Assembly (NCBI RefSeq): GCF_964204645.1
Contig: NC_134028.1
Coordinates: forward strand, 19,628,153 to 19,692,152
Source of the DNA: Tubulanus polymorphus
Taxonomy: Eukaryota > Nemertea > Palaeonemertea > Tubulaniformes > Tubulanidae
Direction: 5' to 3'
Length of the DNA stretch: 64,000 bases
Program-made: the position numbers and the translations under genes
Shown: positions 1 through 9,485 of the stretch, in pieces
Layout of the letters: each line of letters starts with the position of its first letter
How positions within the stretch are numbered: the first letter of the stretch is position 1
The notes under the pieces: model-generated
Told to the model about the DNA's origin: nothing
Databases searched by the model: none
What the model saw: only the letters and a program-made list of their open reading frames with translations

Positions 1-46
1 ATTCTACTGGCGTAGATAACCAAAAATTCCGCAATTTTACTATCCG

Positions 47-52
47 TACAGT
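47..52. repeat. Left target-site duplication of the Polinton (TACAGT)
   Basis: TACAGT directly precedes the element tip and recurs directly after the right tip at 21032-21037. A 6-bp duplication is the hallmark of Maverick/Polinton integration by a retroviral-type integrase. It fixes both ends to the base. Confidence 0.93.
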
Positions 53-237
53 AGTAATAGGGATAATAGGCTTTCAGATCAAACGTCGAAGGGTCGAGCT
101 CGTAAAAAAATGAAAATAACAATAATTTACAGTTGAATTAGTCGCGCACACTCCTAATTCAACTGTAAATTATTGTTATTTTCATTTTTTACTCGCCCCT
201 TCAACCTTTAACCTGAAAGCCTATTATCCCTATTACT
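53..237. repeat. Fold-back palindrome at the left Polinton tip
   Basis: Arms at 53-141 and 154-237 are near-complementary around a 12-nt GC-rich loop (142-153, TCGCGCACACTC). The inner end of the palindrome repeats the tip sequence AGTAATAGGGATAATAGG in inverted orientation. Each element end therefore carries two opposed copies of the terminal sequence. Confidence 0.93.
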
Positions 238-715
238 CTTAAAATAATCATATATATGAATAACATTTGAATTGATAGATTATTCAATATAAAAGTGTGA
301 GCTCTTATAGAATAGATATATAGATATATTTACAACATTATTTCAATATTCATATTTGTATGAGTTAGATTTTTTAAACATTAAAAGTGTTAGTAAAGTG
401 TGATTGAAATAATACATGATATAAATCATTGAACTTCTAAAAATCAATTTAAAAAAAAAATTTGATATTAAAATGGAAGCAAATAAGTTCTACTGCCCAA
501 CATGTAATATCAATATAGATAAATCCCAAAAATCAAGACACAATAAAACTAAAACACATTTAGAGAATAAATTGAAATTAGAATATAAAGATGATATATT
601 AGAAACTAAATTAGATGAAATAAAGAATGAAAAAGAAACATACAAATGTGATACATGTAATCAATCATTCAGTGATGAAATATATTATAAAGAACATTTA
701 AAATCTAAAAGTCAT
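53..715. repeat. Left terminal inverted repeat of the Polinton (~663 bp)
   Basis: This matches the complement of 20365-21031 with scattered substitutions. It covers the fold-back tip, an AT-rich leader and the first ~81 codons of the polymerase. Similarity falls off just after the GTCAT at 711-715, where the right copy continues into the polymerase and the left copy joins the HNH reading frame. Confidence 0.9.
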
Positions 716-718
716 TAG
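473..718 (+). pseudogene. Orphan N-terminal copy of the Polinton polymerase (two zinc fingers)
   Basis: These 81 codons are nearly identical to residues 1-81 of the polymerase that starts at 20607 on the minus strand, because the terminal repeats extend into that gene. Two C2H2-like fingers are visible: YYC/FYC-P-TC with HNKTKTH near residues 8-29, and YKC-TC with HLKSKSH near 58-81. Reading stops at TAG 716-718, where the repeat ends. It keeps the polymerase's upstream sequence, so it could be transcribed from the same promoter as a short zinc-finger peptide. The simpler reading is a by-product of TIR extension. Confidence 0.75.
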
Positions 719-720
719 GT

Positions 721-1902
721 GTCATTAGAATTAAGAATAATGATAACTCATTTTCATTATTTAACATTACAAATTATATCTCAGCAACAAATTTAGTGTA
801 TGGAAGACATTATAAAACAGATAATATTTCTATAATCAATCAAATATTATCAAATGAAGCATATTTAATTATTGAACTGATAGATAATGGAATCAAAAAT
901 CCCAACATATTTAATACAGTTTTAAATCATAAAGGAACTTTAGATGAAAAAATTATAAATATTCTTGAAACTCCTTTCAATGAAAGAAATGATGATTTAA
1001 TACTTTCTAGAGGTTACAATAATTTGATTAACTTAAGAATTGAAAAAAGACAATTATATTATTTAAATTTTGATGATAAACCAATTATCTATAATGAAAA
1101 TTCATCAAATATTGGTATTCAATGTGAATTAGATAATGAAAAATCATATAAAGATGTTGGAATTCAATGTAATTTAGATAATGAAATTGTTGCGCCTAAA
1201 TATAATAAATCATTAACAGAATTTCAAAAAAATAAAACTAAAAAAGATGGCAAACAAACATATTGCAAAAGGTGTACTAAACTATACAATAACAAATTTC
1301 TTGAAAATAATCCAAATTATTCAACACAATATTATATGGATAATATTGAAAAATTCAAAGTTAGAAATAAACAATGAAGAGAAAATCACTCAGATTATAT
1401 AACAGAATATATGAGAGAATGGAGGGAGAATAATAGAGAATATTATAAAGCGTATCAAAATAATTATAAGAAAGAAAGATATCAAACAGATTTTAATTAC
1501 AAATTGAAAAAATGTTTAAGATCTAAAGTATCAAAATTATTCAGTAAAGAAAACCACTCAGTTACACTAGCACATTTATTGGATTGTTCAGATAATTTTT
1601 TTAAATCATGGATAATATATCAATTCGATGATAAAATGAATATAAATAATTATGGCAATTATTTTCATATTGATCATGTGTTGCCTATTTCTAAATTTGA
1701 CATGAATGATGAATATGATAAAAAGTTAATTTGGAATTGGAAAAACCTAAGACCTCTTGAAAAGAAGGAAAATATGATTAAACATGACAAACTAGATTTA
1801 CAGTTATATTTAGAACAGTTAACAAAAGTAAAGAAATTCATTGAATTATGGAACAATAATCCAAATAATGAACAATATGTTGAATCTTTATTGAGTGGTT
1901 AA
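721..1902 (+). pseudogene. HNH endonuclease with N-terminal extension, interrupted by one stop
   Basis: The frame is open from the TIR junction and broken once, by TGA at 1375-1377; the same frame resumes and runs to 1902. The C-terminal part has an HNH core: HIDH at about 1666-1677, then a WNWKNLRPL segment and ENMIKHD. A CxxC pair (YCKRC) upstream resembles the zinc-binding region of phage and large-DNA-virus HNH proteins. The N-terminal ~120 residues (YISATNLV, then NQILSNE) have relatives at 52.1 kb and 57603-58046, and the latter begins with ~30 more residues. The 5' end here was therefore lost when the TIR boundary formed. A role in DNA cleavage during replication or transposition is inferred. 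It is not a usual Polinton core gene. Confidence 0.75.
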
Positions 1903-2159
1903 AGATTAATATATCTCAAATAAAATATATTAAAAAAACAATAACTTCAACTAGCCATTATTTCTATTTTAATTCTTAATATTTTCTTTTACAATTCTTT
2001 TCAAAAGAGAATACTTTGTATCACAAATAAAAAATACTAAAAAAACAATAACTAATACTAGAATTCTTTAACTTTAACTATCTAGTATTAATCTAAAGAG
2101 ATACTGGTATCATTTTATAATACTTATAATATTTTTCTTATTAGATTTCTCTAATATAA

Positions 2160-2656
2160 ATGTCAAAGAAATCGAGTAAGAATAGTATTGATATTGAAAA
2201 GACATTAGATGATTTGGGTATTAGTGATAATAAGGATATTCCAACCAAAATTGAAAATAATATTCGAGTTAATTGTAATATAGATTATGAATACTATTTA
2301 TATTGTAAACACCATCCAGAATTATTAATTGCTGGCGGGAAATGTAATCATTTTATCGGGAAAATAATTACTTTTCAAGAATTAGATGCTATGAAACTGA
2401 TATAAATGAATCACAGACTTTATCTGATATTGATTCAAATAATAATCCATCTGATTCTTCTAATGCTGGAAGTAATTATAAATTATATATTACAATTGGA
2501 TTAGTAACAGTTATTATATTATCCGGTGTAATATATAAATCAAAATTCAAATCTGATGATAAAGATGATTCCAATGACAATAAACCTATCATACCAGAAA
2601 AGAAATCAAATCATAAAGTCATTGAAACTAAATCTAAATTATTATTAATGGATTAA
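2160..2656 (+). pseudogene. Small single-pass membrane protein of the Polinton, frameshifted
   Basis: The ATG at 2160 follows TAATATAA, the same start context seen on the structural genes. The first 81 codons include YCKHHPELL and GGKCNHF, suggesting a Cys/His metal-binding patch. The frame stops at 2403-2405. A shifted frame continues from about 2395 to TAA 2654-2656 with an acidic/Asn-Ser linker, one hydrophobic segment (ITIGLVTVIILSGVIY) and a charged tail. I read these as one gene split by a single-base indel. It ends 6 nt before the integrase ATG. No family was recognised; the protease slot of Polintons was considered, but no catalytic His-Asp-Cys pattern is visible. Confidence 0.55.
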
Positions 2657-2662
2657 AATAAG

Positions 2663-3748
2663 ATGAAAAAAGAACAATATTTAAGAGATTTAAATTATAA
2701 CCCAGAAAGTGAAGTATCATATTCTAAAGTTACAGAATTATGGGGTAAAATTAAATCTGATAATGAAAATATAAAATATAGTGAATTGAAATCATGGTTA
2801 CAAAATCAACCAACATATCGAATTCATAAGAAAATGGATAAAACCTATTTAACAAGAAAAATTATGGTTTCATATATCGATCAACAATGGCAAGCAGATT
2901 TAATTGACATGAAGAACTTAGAGGAATACAACAAAGGATATTTCTGGATATTAAATGTTATAGATATATTCAGTAGATACGCATGGTCAATTCCAATCAA
3001 AAATAAAACTGGAATAGAAGTGACAAATGCTTTTAAATCTATATTTAAAGAAGCTATTCCAGATAAGATACAATTTGATGAAGGTAAGGAATTTTATAAC
3101 AAACATTTCAAAAAACTATTATCTGATAACGATGTAGATTATTTTTCAACACATTCAGATAAAAAAGCATCTATTTTAGAAAGATTTAATAAAACATTGA
3201 AAACTAGAATGTGGAAATATTTTACTGCAAATGAAACATATAAATATATCGATGTGTTAGATGATTTGGTGAAAGGTTATAATAATTCTAAACATAGTTC
3301 TATAAATATGAAACCTATACAAGCTAGAAAAGAAGATAATTCAGAAATAGTTTGGAATAATTTATATGGAGCATTTGTTACACATGATTTCGGTGAACCT
3401 AAATTTAAAATTGGACAACACGTAAGAATATCTAAATATAGAAAAACATTTTATAAAGGTTATACCCCTAATTTTACAGAAGAAATATTTAAGATTAAAA
3501 AGATAATATTAACTAAACCGTTTGTTCATAAACTAGAAGATCTAAAGCATGAAGAAATATTAGGTTATTTCTATGAACAAGAATTATCACTTGTACCAAA
3601 TCCAGATGAAATAGAATACAAAATACAAAAAGTATTGAAAACAAAAACTCTTAAAGTAAAAAAGTATTCTTTGGTGAAATATAAAGGATACGATGATAAA
3701 TTTAATGAATGGATTTTATCTAGTAAAATTAAAAGAATAAATGAATAA
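2663..3748 (+). CDS. Polinton integrase (retroviral-type DDE) with C-terminal chromodomain
   Basis: This intact 361-residue frame starts at ATG 2663. The rve catalytic core shows D79 in WQADLID, D139 in QFDEGKEF and E173 in ILERFN, with 33 residues between the last two, the expected DDE arrangement. WILNVIDIFSRYAW and YNNSKHSSINMKP are typical of the core. The C-terminal ~45 residues (IEYKIQKVL, then LVKYKGYDDKFNEWI) form a chromodomain, as in other Polinton integrases, where it is thought to bias integration toward marked chromatin. A short Lys/Glu-rich N-terminal region replaces a clear HHCC finger. The last 8 nt overlap the ATPase start. All three catalytic residues are present, making this one of the least damaged genes of the element. 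Confidence 0.95.
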   Translation: MKKEQYLRDLNYNPESEVSYSKVTELWGKIKSDNENIKYSELKSWLQNQPTYRIHKKMDKTYLTRKIMVSYIDQQWQADLIDMKNLEEYNKGYFWILNVIDIFSRYAWSIPIKNKTGIEVTNAFKSIFKEAIPDKIQFDEGKEFYNKHFKKLLSDNDVDYFSTHSDKKASILERFNKTLKTRMWKYFTANETYKYIDVLDDLVKGYNNSKHSSINMKPIQARKEDNSEIVWNNLYGAFVTHDFGEPKFKIGQHVRISKYRKTFYKGYTPNFTEEIFKIKKIILTKPFVHKLEDLKHEEILGYFYEQELSLVPNPDEIEYKIQKVLKTKTLKVKKYSLVKYKGYDDKFNEWILSSKIKRINE

Positions 3749-4347
3749 AGATTTATTTATATTTGAACCGCATAATATGTTAGTTACTGGAGTAACCAAT
3801 TGTAACACATTTCATATTAGACTTGTTAGAATCTGTTTATAAGAATCATTTTGATAATATAATATTATTCTGTCCTACTTATGAAATGAATAAAACATAT
3901 AATAGAGATATAGTTAAGATGAAAAAGTTTATTATATTAGATCCTAAAACAGTAAAAGAAAATTTAGATAATTGTATTAAAATAGCAATTGATACTTATA
4001 AAGGATCAAATACATTATTTATCATAGATGATTGCGCAAATTTACATGATTCAAAAGTGAGAGAAAGTGAGTTATGTTATCTAGCTTTCTCTGGAAGACA
4101 TGTTGGGATAACAACATGGGTTTTAAATCAAAAATATAATTCAATTGTTAAAGACTTTAGGGAGAATATAAGATTTCTAGTTTTATCTTATAACAAAGAT
4201 AAAAAATCTATGCAACAATCATTGGAAGAAAATCAAATTATACCTACTGAGTTGCATGATGAATATATGAATAAATTAAAGAATAATAAAGGTTCAAAAT
4301 TATTACTGAGACTTCAATTTCCCTATGAATATAAATTTATAAAATAA
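3741..4347 (+). pseudogene. A32/FtsK-HerA-type genome-packaging ATPase, Walker A destroyed
   Basis: The likely start is ATG 3741, inside the integrase stop region (ATGAATAA overlap). The first 21 codons lead into a P-loop context (VTGVTNC), but the GK[T/S] part is missing and the frame changes at about 3808-3823, consistent with a small deletion. The body continues in another frame to 4347 with Walker B TLFIIDD (about 4012-4032), an FSGRH motif and a sensor-like TTWVLNQ, all typical of the viral packaging ATPase family. The protein would translocate DNA into capsids. Without a P-loop this copy cannot bind ATP normally. Confidence 0.85.
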
Positions 4348-4710
4348 CTATTTATATATCTATGTATCAGATACCCTAATACCCTAATACCTGATACCCT
4401 ATTAGATACCCTAATACCTAATACCCTATTAGATACCTTAAATACTTAAAACCCCCTTTTTTAAAATAAATATTTTTTGTACAATTTTCAACCAATTTAT
4501 TTTTATTTTTTCAACTAATATATGAATAAGTTTGAAAATAATAAAGGTTATTTATTATTACTGAGGTTTCAATTTCCATATGAATATCAGTTTATAAAAT
4601 AAGATATTTTATGTATTAGATTGTATTAGATTGTATTAGATATGTATTAGATACCTTAAATACTTAAAACCCCCTTTTTTATTTACTATTATTTTATACA
4701 ATTTTCAACC
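4264..4710 (+). repeat. Tandem partial duplication of the ATPase 3' end
   Basis: About 4264-4494 (last ~28 ATPase codons plus 3' flank) is repeated with divergence at about 4519-4710. The second copy again reads NNKG, LLLR and QFPYEYQFIK before a stop. Both copies end with the same TTAAATACTTAAAACCCCC tract and ACAATTTTCAACC. Confidence 0.75.
4365..4437. repeat. Telomere-like CCCTAATA repeats between convergent genes
   Basis: Irregular repeats of TACCCTAATACC and TACCCTATTAGA lie in the ~400-bp gap between the convergent ATPase and major capsid genes. A related ATTAGATTGT/TGTATTAGAT run is at about 4615-4650. Confidence 0.7.
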
Positions 4711-4744
4711 TTTATTATTATTTGAGTTAAATATAATTAATATC

Positions 4745-6206
4745 TTAATCACTTTCACTATCAGACCCTAACAATTTATTCAATTTCTCTACCGAATCTT
4801 CTTCTAATTCTTCATTATTTTTATACTTATTCTTCACCCTTTTTACCGCATCATCAATAGTTGTTTCATTGTTATGCTTATTCATCCAATCAAATTTATC
4901 ATTATTTTCTACTTTATGTTTCATAGAATCTTTAATATCAATATGCTTATCTGTAACTATATCACCATGTGGGTGCCATACGGCACCATCTTCATTATTA
5001 TCTTTATTAGTGTTTGCTCCTAATATTTCATTAGCATCGGTTAAATCTAATTCATCTTTATTAGGCGTTGCTAATAATAAATCTTTATATAATTCTTTAC
5101 CATTTACTTTTTTATTTGAAACAAATTTTGTAACATATCTAAATGGGTGTTCTATAAATTCTCTTAAACCAACACGTTCTATAACATTATTTATATGTAC
5201 CTTTGTATTCATATGTTTATTCCAATTTGATGGAGCGTTTGAAAATTTGCCACTGATCAATCATTCTCATTCCTTGACAAAATATTTTATTTGCTATTCC
5301 TTCGATAGTTATTTCTACTTTTGTTATTTCAGGATTATAATAATTATCAACATTTATTGCGCCATTAGTATATGTTGCAATGGTAAAAAATATTAATATA
5401 CCTTTAATAGATCTTCTTGGGAAGTTAATATTCTCATTAATAATTTCATCATTTGCATTAATAGTTACAGTTTTAAATTTATCAATATAATCATATAATA
5501 ATGAAAATCCTTGATTGTATTTAGTTTGAATTATACTTGAAATATTTTCATCAGTTACTGTATCATATTCTAAACATATATTCTATAATTTATAACTCAT
5601 ATCTTTATTAACGCTAGATATTACAATTTCATTAACAGGAGCAAATGTTATCTCAAATATAACGTCTTCTTGAATTGCGTATTTATATAAAGGTGCATTG
5701 TTATTTATCAATTAAAAGTCTAATGGAATTTTATATTTGCTTCCATATATGCTTTTTATCAATTTATCTATAGCATTAGTTAATATTGCATTATGTGCTT
5801 CTGATCTTAATTTATTTTGGTTTTCTGATTGGATTCCTTGAAATATCATATTATTTCTATTTTCTTTAGTTAACCCTAAATCTTTATAATGCATAAATAA
5901 ATTATAATCATCTAATGAGAAAACTGTTTCTGGACCAATCTTTATTGTTAATTTTTTAATCATATATCTCCTAACATTATCAACAACATAATTATTATTA
6001 TTACCGATTACTTTTATATCGGCTGATAAATAAATACTATTTGGAACATAAAACGTATTTTGTGTTAATCGAGGAATTCTAACATATAAAGTTTCATCAG
6101 GATTAATATTAGAAGGGTTATGAGTAATTATATGATGTGATCTTTCTGCTTTAATAGCATTAGATATTCTATGATTCTTAGAAGGATTGATATAACTCAC
6201 ACTCAT
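4745..6206 (-). pseudogene. Major capsid protein (double jelly-roll), multiply interrupted
   Basis: The gene starts at ATG 6206 with the shared TAAATG-type start context. Residues 1-164 show the Polinton hexon-like N-terminus (NPDETLYVRIPRL, TFYVPNSIYLSADIKVIG, IGPETVFSLDDYNLFMHYKDL). In-frame stops follow at 5712-5714 and 5583-5585. The same frame continues between and after them with VIFEITFAPVNEIVIS and VTINANDEIINENINFPRR, which fit a second jelly roll. At about 5255 the frame shifts and runs to 4745, ending in an acidic Ser/Asp tail. The full span is ~487 codons. With two stops and a frameshift it cannot yield a capsid protein. Confidence 0.82.
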
Positions 6207-6224
6207 TTATTTAACAAAAAATTA
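6207..6224 (-). promoter_or_regulatory. Start-proximal late-type motif, major capsid gene
   Basis: Read on the minus strand: TTAATTTTTTG, then TTAAATAAATG. The 19-nt gap to the next gene contains the whole motif. Confidence 0.6.
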
Positions 6225-6225
6225 A

Positions 6226-7371
6226 TTATTTATTTTTTGATATCATATTCACTAACCCAAAAATAATAGCACTTACAACTGTAATTAAAAATAAAATAAT
6301 ATGTTCAGCAGCAAAGTTAATAATGTTTCCTGCAGATTTCAATATAAAACCAACAATTGATGCAAAAACTCCTGGCAATGCTGCAGCAGATTTTTTAGAT
6401 AGTTCCCATAAATATTTTGCTAATTTCTTTAAACCATCCTTAACTTTATCTTGTATAGAATTATTATCATTCGGGGGTTTATCTGGTTTATTGGGAGTAG
6501 GAGTAGATTTCAGTGAATTTGATATAGCTAAACCTATTGTTGTAAATAACATAGTTACAGCTGTTAGAATTGAAAGAATTGTTATTCCTTCAAACTTAAA
6601 TAATAATTTTATTCTATCTTTTAGTGATATGTCAGAATTTGGTTCAATCAACAAATCTTTTAAAATAACTTTTAATCTATTAATATTATAATCATATGAT
6701 TTTAATAATATATCTCTTTCACCTTTCAGTACTTCTAAATTATCTTTTAAATTATCAATTTCTTTTTCTAAACGTAATTCTTTTTGCCTATATTCCATTT
6801 CATTAATTGCTTGATGGTCTAAATCATACTTTAGTTGTTCTATATCTTTATTTTTATCAGTTAATTCTTTTTCTTAAGTACTAATTTTAATATCTCTTAT
6901 ACTTTTATTATGTGCAATTTTATCAGCTTCATTTCTTATACTAATAATTTCTCTAATTGCTTCATCAGAAAATATATCTAAATTTTCTAATTCTTGATCT
7001 GTTGCATCAAGTAATCCATTTGGTAAAAGTTTTTCAGTTTGAACTTCTCTTGAATTAGGTTTACTAGTTTTGGAATTAATAACTTCTTTAGGAATTTTTT
7101 TTTGTCTTAACTTTTCATTAATTATCTTCTAAAAATAATCATTTCTTTTTTAAAATTCTTTTATATTATCATCTCTTTCTTCTTGTGTAACATCATTTAT
7201 AACATCATTAATGATTTTCTTAATTCTATCTGGTTTAAATAAATTAAAAGTTGATTGTGTTATTATTTTATCGTTACTTTTAAGATATGAAATCTTAAAA
7301 TAATAGTCGCCTTTCAATTTCCAATAATAATCACCATTTAAATATTTTAAATCTTTTACTAATTTATCCAT
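6226..7371 (-). pseudogene. Coiled-coil membrane protein of the Polinton, split by in-frame stops
   Basis: One frame of ~382 codons is broken by stops near 7150, 7127 and 6874. The N-terminal piece (LNGDYYWKLKGDYYFKISYL) looks folded. The middle is charged with heptad-like patterns (EKLRQKK, REVQTEKLLPNGLL). The last 190 residues contain a coiled coil (RLEKEIDNLKDNLEVLKGE), then hydrophobic segments at about residues 72-92, 140-157 and 166-186 of that piece, separated by a Pro/Asn linker. It is convergent in architecture with Polinton membrane proteins of unknown role, possibly virion or membrane associated. No family name can be given. Confidence 0.6.
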
Positions 7372-7431
7372 ACCTTTATTTGTTATATTGAAACCAGATC
7401 TTTTTAATATTGGTTTAAATCTTTTAAATTT

Positions 7432-7671
7432 TCATAATTTAATTTTTTTTTCTAATTCTGGTACTTCATTTTGAATATCTATTCTCGATTTAGCTCCTCT
7501 ATAATATTCATCTGTTGATGGGGCTTTAGAACCAGGAACAACTTCTGGTAAATTAGTATTATATTCTGGCTCATTATTATCATTAAAACTTGTTTCACTA
7601 AAATCAGGTGGCTGTTCATCAATTATATCAGGTTCATCTAAAGGATCCAATGGAATATCTACTTTTGCCAT
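7432..7671 (-). CDS. Small acidic Pro-rich protein of the Polinton, unknown
   Basis: This 79-residue frame starts at ATG 7671 with the shared motif. It is rich in Asp, Glu and Pro (DPLDEPDIIDEQPPDFSET), has no hydrophobic segment and is probably disordered. It sits 16 nt from the stop of the 441-residue gene, so it looks like part of the structural cluster. A small scaffold or minor virion component is possible, without direct evidence. Confidence 0.55.
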   Translation of the reverse strand: MAKVDIPLDPLDEPDIIDEQPPDFSETSFNDNNEPEYNTNLPEVVPGSKAPSTDEYYRGAKSRIDIQNEVPELEKKIKL

Positions 7672-7690
7672 TTATATAATAAAAAAATTA
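7672..7690 (-). promoter_or_regulatory. Start-proximal late-type motif, acidic protein gene
   Basis: Minus strand: TAATTTTTTTATTATATAAATG. The T-tract overlaps the stop of the preceding gene, leaving no room for a conventional promoter. Confidence 0.55.
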
Positions 7691-9013
7691 AAATTTAAAA
7701 TATAATATTCCTCCGATTACAATTCCTATACAAGTTAAAGCTAATTTAGCATTTTCATGGGATTTATTATCATCATTTAGTTTAATAATATCATGTTGAA
7801 TATTATCAGTTTTAATATTTTCTGATGTATTGTAATCTTTTATTTTAGAATCATTATTTAATTTAACATTATTAGTTTTAGTTTCTGTTGATTGAATGTG
7901 TTTTTTATTTTTTTCACCTTCCATTAATTTTGGAGCAGTAATAATCTTTTTATTTATATCATTTAATCCAAATGAATTATTTATTGTTGCAGTTTTAATT
8001 AGATTATTATAACCAATTACATTTCCCATCTTTAATACTAAATCATTAGAAATAATTAATAAATTAGGGCCTATACAATAATTTAATCTAATATGTGATT
8101 TATCTAAATAATTTTGATATCTTACAATGTTTTCTGGAATCGATCTATTTTTATCATTATGAATGGAATCTTCAAATAATACTTTGAATTGTTTCTGTGC
8201 ATCGAATGAAGGGTTATCATTTCCAACTATTGGGGATCTTGTTTCAACTTGCGCACCTGAAATACATATCAAATAAGTTCTAATTGATTGATTTATTCTT
8301 TGTATTCCGGCTTTAGTAAAACCTTCACTATTTTCTAAAATGAAATTAACCCAACCATTATTATTTTGTTGTTGTATATTATTATAATATTTTGGTAATT
8401 CTTTCCAATTTAGTGTTCTTATATCTGAATTTGTCATTATTTTTCCAAATTCTTTAGTAGATAATATTCCTAATCCACCCATTGTTCCAATTTTTGATCT
8501 AAAATCTTTATTTGAATTAATATTAAATTCATTACATATTTTATAAAACTTAGAAAAATTAATATTATTATTCAATTCTTTAAAATATTTTGTACCTGGT
8601 AAAGGACATTCTAATTCATCTAATATTAATTTTATTTGAAAATATGTATGAAATCTAAAAAGTGATAACATCAATGGTAAACTTGGTTTGTTTAAATGAT
8701 CATTCCAACTAATTCCACATCCTGTTGTTGCGCAATAAACAGCAAAATTTAATTGGTTCTGCCAATACTTCATATTAGATTTTAATAACCATTGTTTTGC
8801 CTCATTTAAATTTTTGAAATTAATTGTATACACATGAAATATATTTTCCATGTTTACATGAAAATTATTACTTTCAGTAACATAAATATATAAATCAATT
8901 AATGAATTTAAAACTTCATTTCTATATGTAATATCTTTATCAAAATCTATTGCTGGAATATTATATTTAATTGATTTATTATATTGGAAAGCTTTTGGAA
9001 AACTATCTGCCAT
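7688..9013 (-). CDS. Large conserved-looking Polinton protein with C-terminal membrane anchor
   Basis: This intact 441-residue frame starts at ATG 9013. The N-terminal ~330 residues look globular with aromatic-rich motifs (FAVYCATTGCGISW near 109-122, LFRFHTYFQIKLILDEL near 136-152, SGAQVETRSP near 253-262). A Lys/Asn-rich low-complexity linker follows. A single hydrophobic C-terminal helix (LALTCIGIVIGGILYF) ends two residues before the C-terminus, giving a tail-anchored topology. It lies among capsid genes and has the shared start motif, so a virion role is likely. I believe similar proteins occur in other Polintons but cannot name a family. It is intact although its neighbours are broken. 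Confidence 0.7.
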   Translation of the reverse strand: MADSFPKAFQYNKSIKYNIPAIDFDKDITYRNEVLNSLIDLYIYVTESNNFHVNMENIFHVYTINFKNLNEAKQWLLKSNMKYWQNQLNFAVYCATTGCGISWNDHLNKPSLPLMLSLFRFHTYFQIKLILDELECPLPGTKYFKELNNNINFSKFYKICNEFNINSNKDFRSKIGTMGGLGILSTKEFGKIMTNSDIRTLNWKELPKYYNNIQQQNNNGWVNFILENSEGFTKAGIQRINQSIRTYLICISGAQVETRSPIVGNDNPSFDAQKQFKVLFEDSIHNDKNRSIPENIVRYQNYLDKSHIRLNYCIGPNLLIISNDLVLKMGNVIGYNNLIKTATINNSFGLNDINKKIITAPKLMEGEKNKKHIQSTETKTNNVKLNNDSKIKDYNTSENIKTDNIQHDIIKLNDDNKSHENAKLALTCIGIVIGGILYFKF

Positions 9014-9032
9014 TTATATAACTGAAAAATTA
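9014..9032 (-). promoter_or_regulatory. Start-proximal late-type motif, 441-residue gene
   Basis: Minus strand: TAATTTTTCAGTTATATAAATG, ending on the ATG at 9013-9011. Confidence 0.6.
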
Positions 9033-9293
9033 ATAATTAACTAATTCTTTTAATAATTAGGGTTTTCTGACTTTCGTCGAAAACCCTTTTGTAATTCTGT
9101 TGATTGTTATTATTATTATTTACATATTTTCCACTTTTTTTTCGCACATAAAATTCATCTTCTATCAGATTCGACAACTAACTGCTTCTAATTGAAATGT
9201 AGAATTCTGATAGTAATATAACACGCATTCGCTCCGCGTAGATTATACCTATGCACTCTCCGTCCTATTTTAAACTTAAAATTACTTACTGAA

Positions 9294-9329
9294 AGCAGGG
9301 AAGTGTGATGATCACCACACTTCCCTGCT
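9294..9329. repeat. Perfect 14-bp hairpin
   Basis: AGCAGGGAAGTGTG (9294-9307) and its exact complement (9316-9329) flank an 8-nt loop. It sits ~80 bp upstream of the tRNA-like sequence, inside the insertion. Confidence 0.85.
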
Positions 9330-9409
9330 GAAAGATAACACCGGATGATAGTAGCAATCGCGACTCGCCCTGTACGGTACTCCCACTAACGATAAAAACA
9401 GCGTCCTGT

Positions 9410-9485
9410 CCTCTGTGGCATGGTGGATAAGGTGTTTGACTCCCAACTGAGAGGTCGAGGGTTCGAATCCTAGTGAAACCATGCA
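9410..9485 (+). repeat. tRNA-derived SINE head (box A / box B)
   Basis: TGGCATGGTGGATAAGG resembles an RNA polymerase III A box, and GGTTCGAATCC about 35 nt later is a perfect B box. The acceptor and T stems do not pair well, so it is a SINE promoter or a dead tRNA rather than a functional tRNA gene. Confidence 0.6.

Noticed and set aside
53-70. Tip sequence TAATAGGGATAATAGG partly resembles the I-SceI homing-endonuclease site
   Set aside because: Only a short core matches, the element's nuclease is an HNH type rather than LAGLIDADG, and the 6-bp duplication supports integrase-mediated insertion.
9410-9485. Functional tRNA gene
   Set aside because: Box A and B are present but the acceptor and T-arm stems do not pair.
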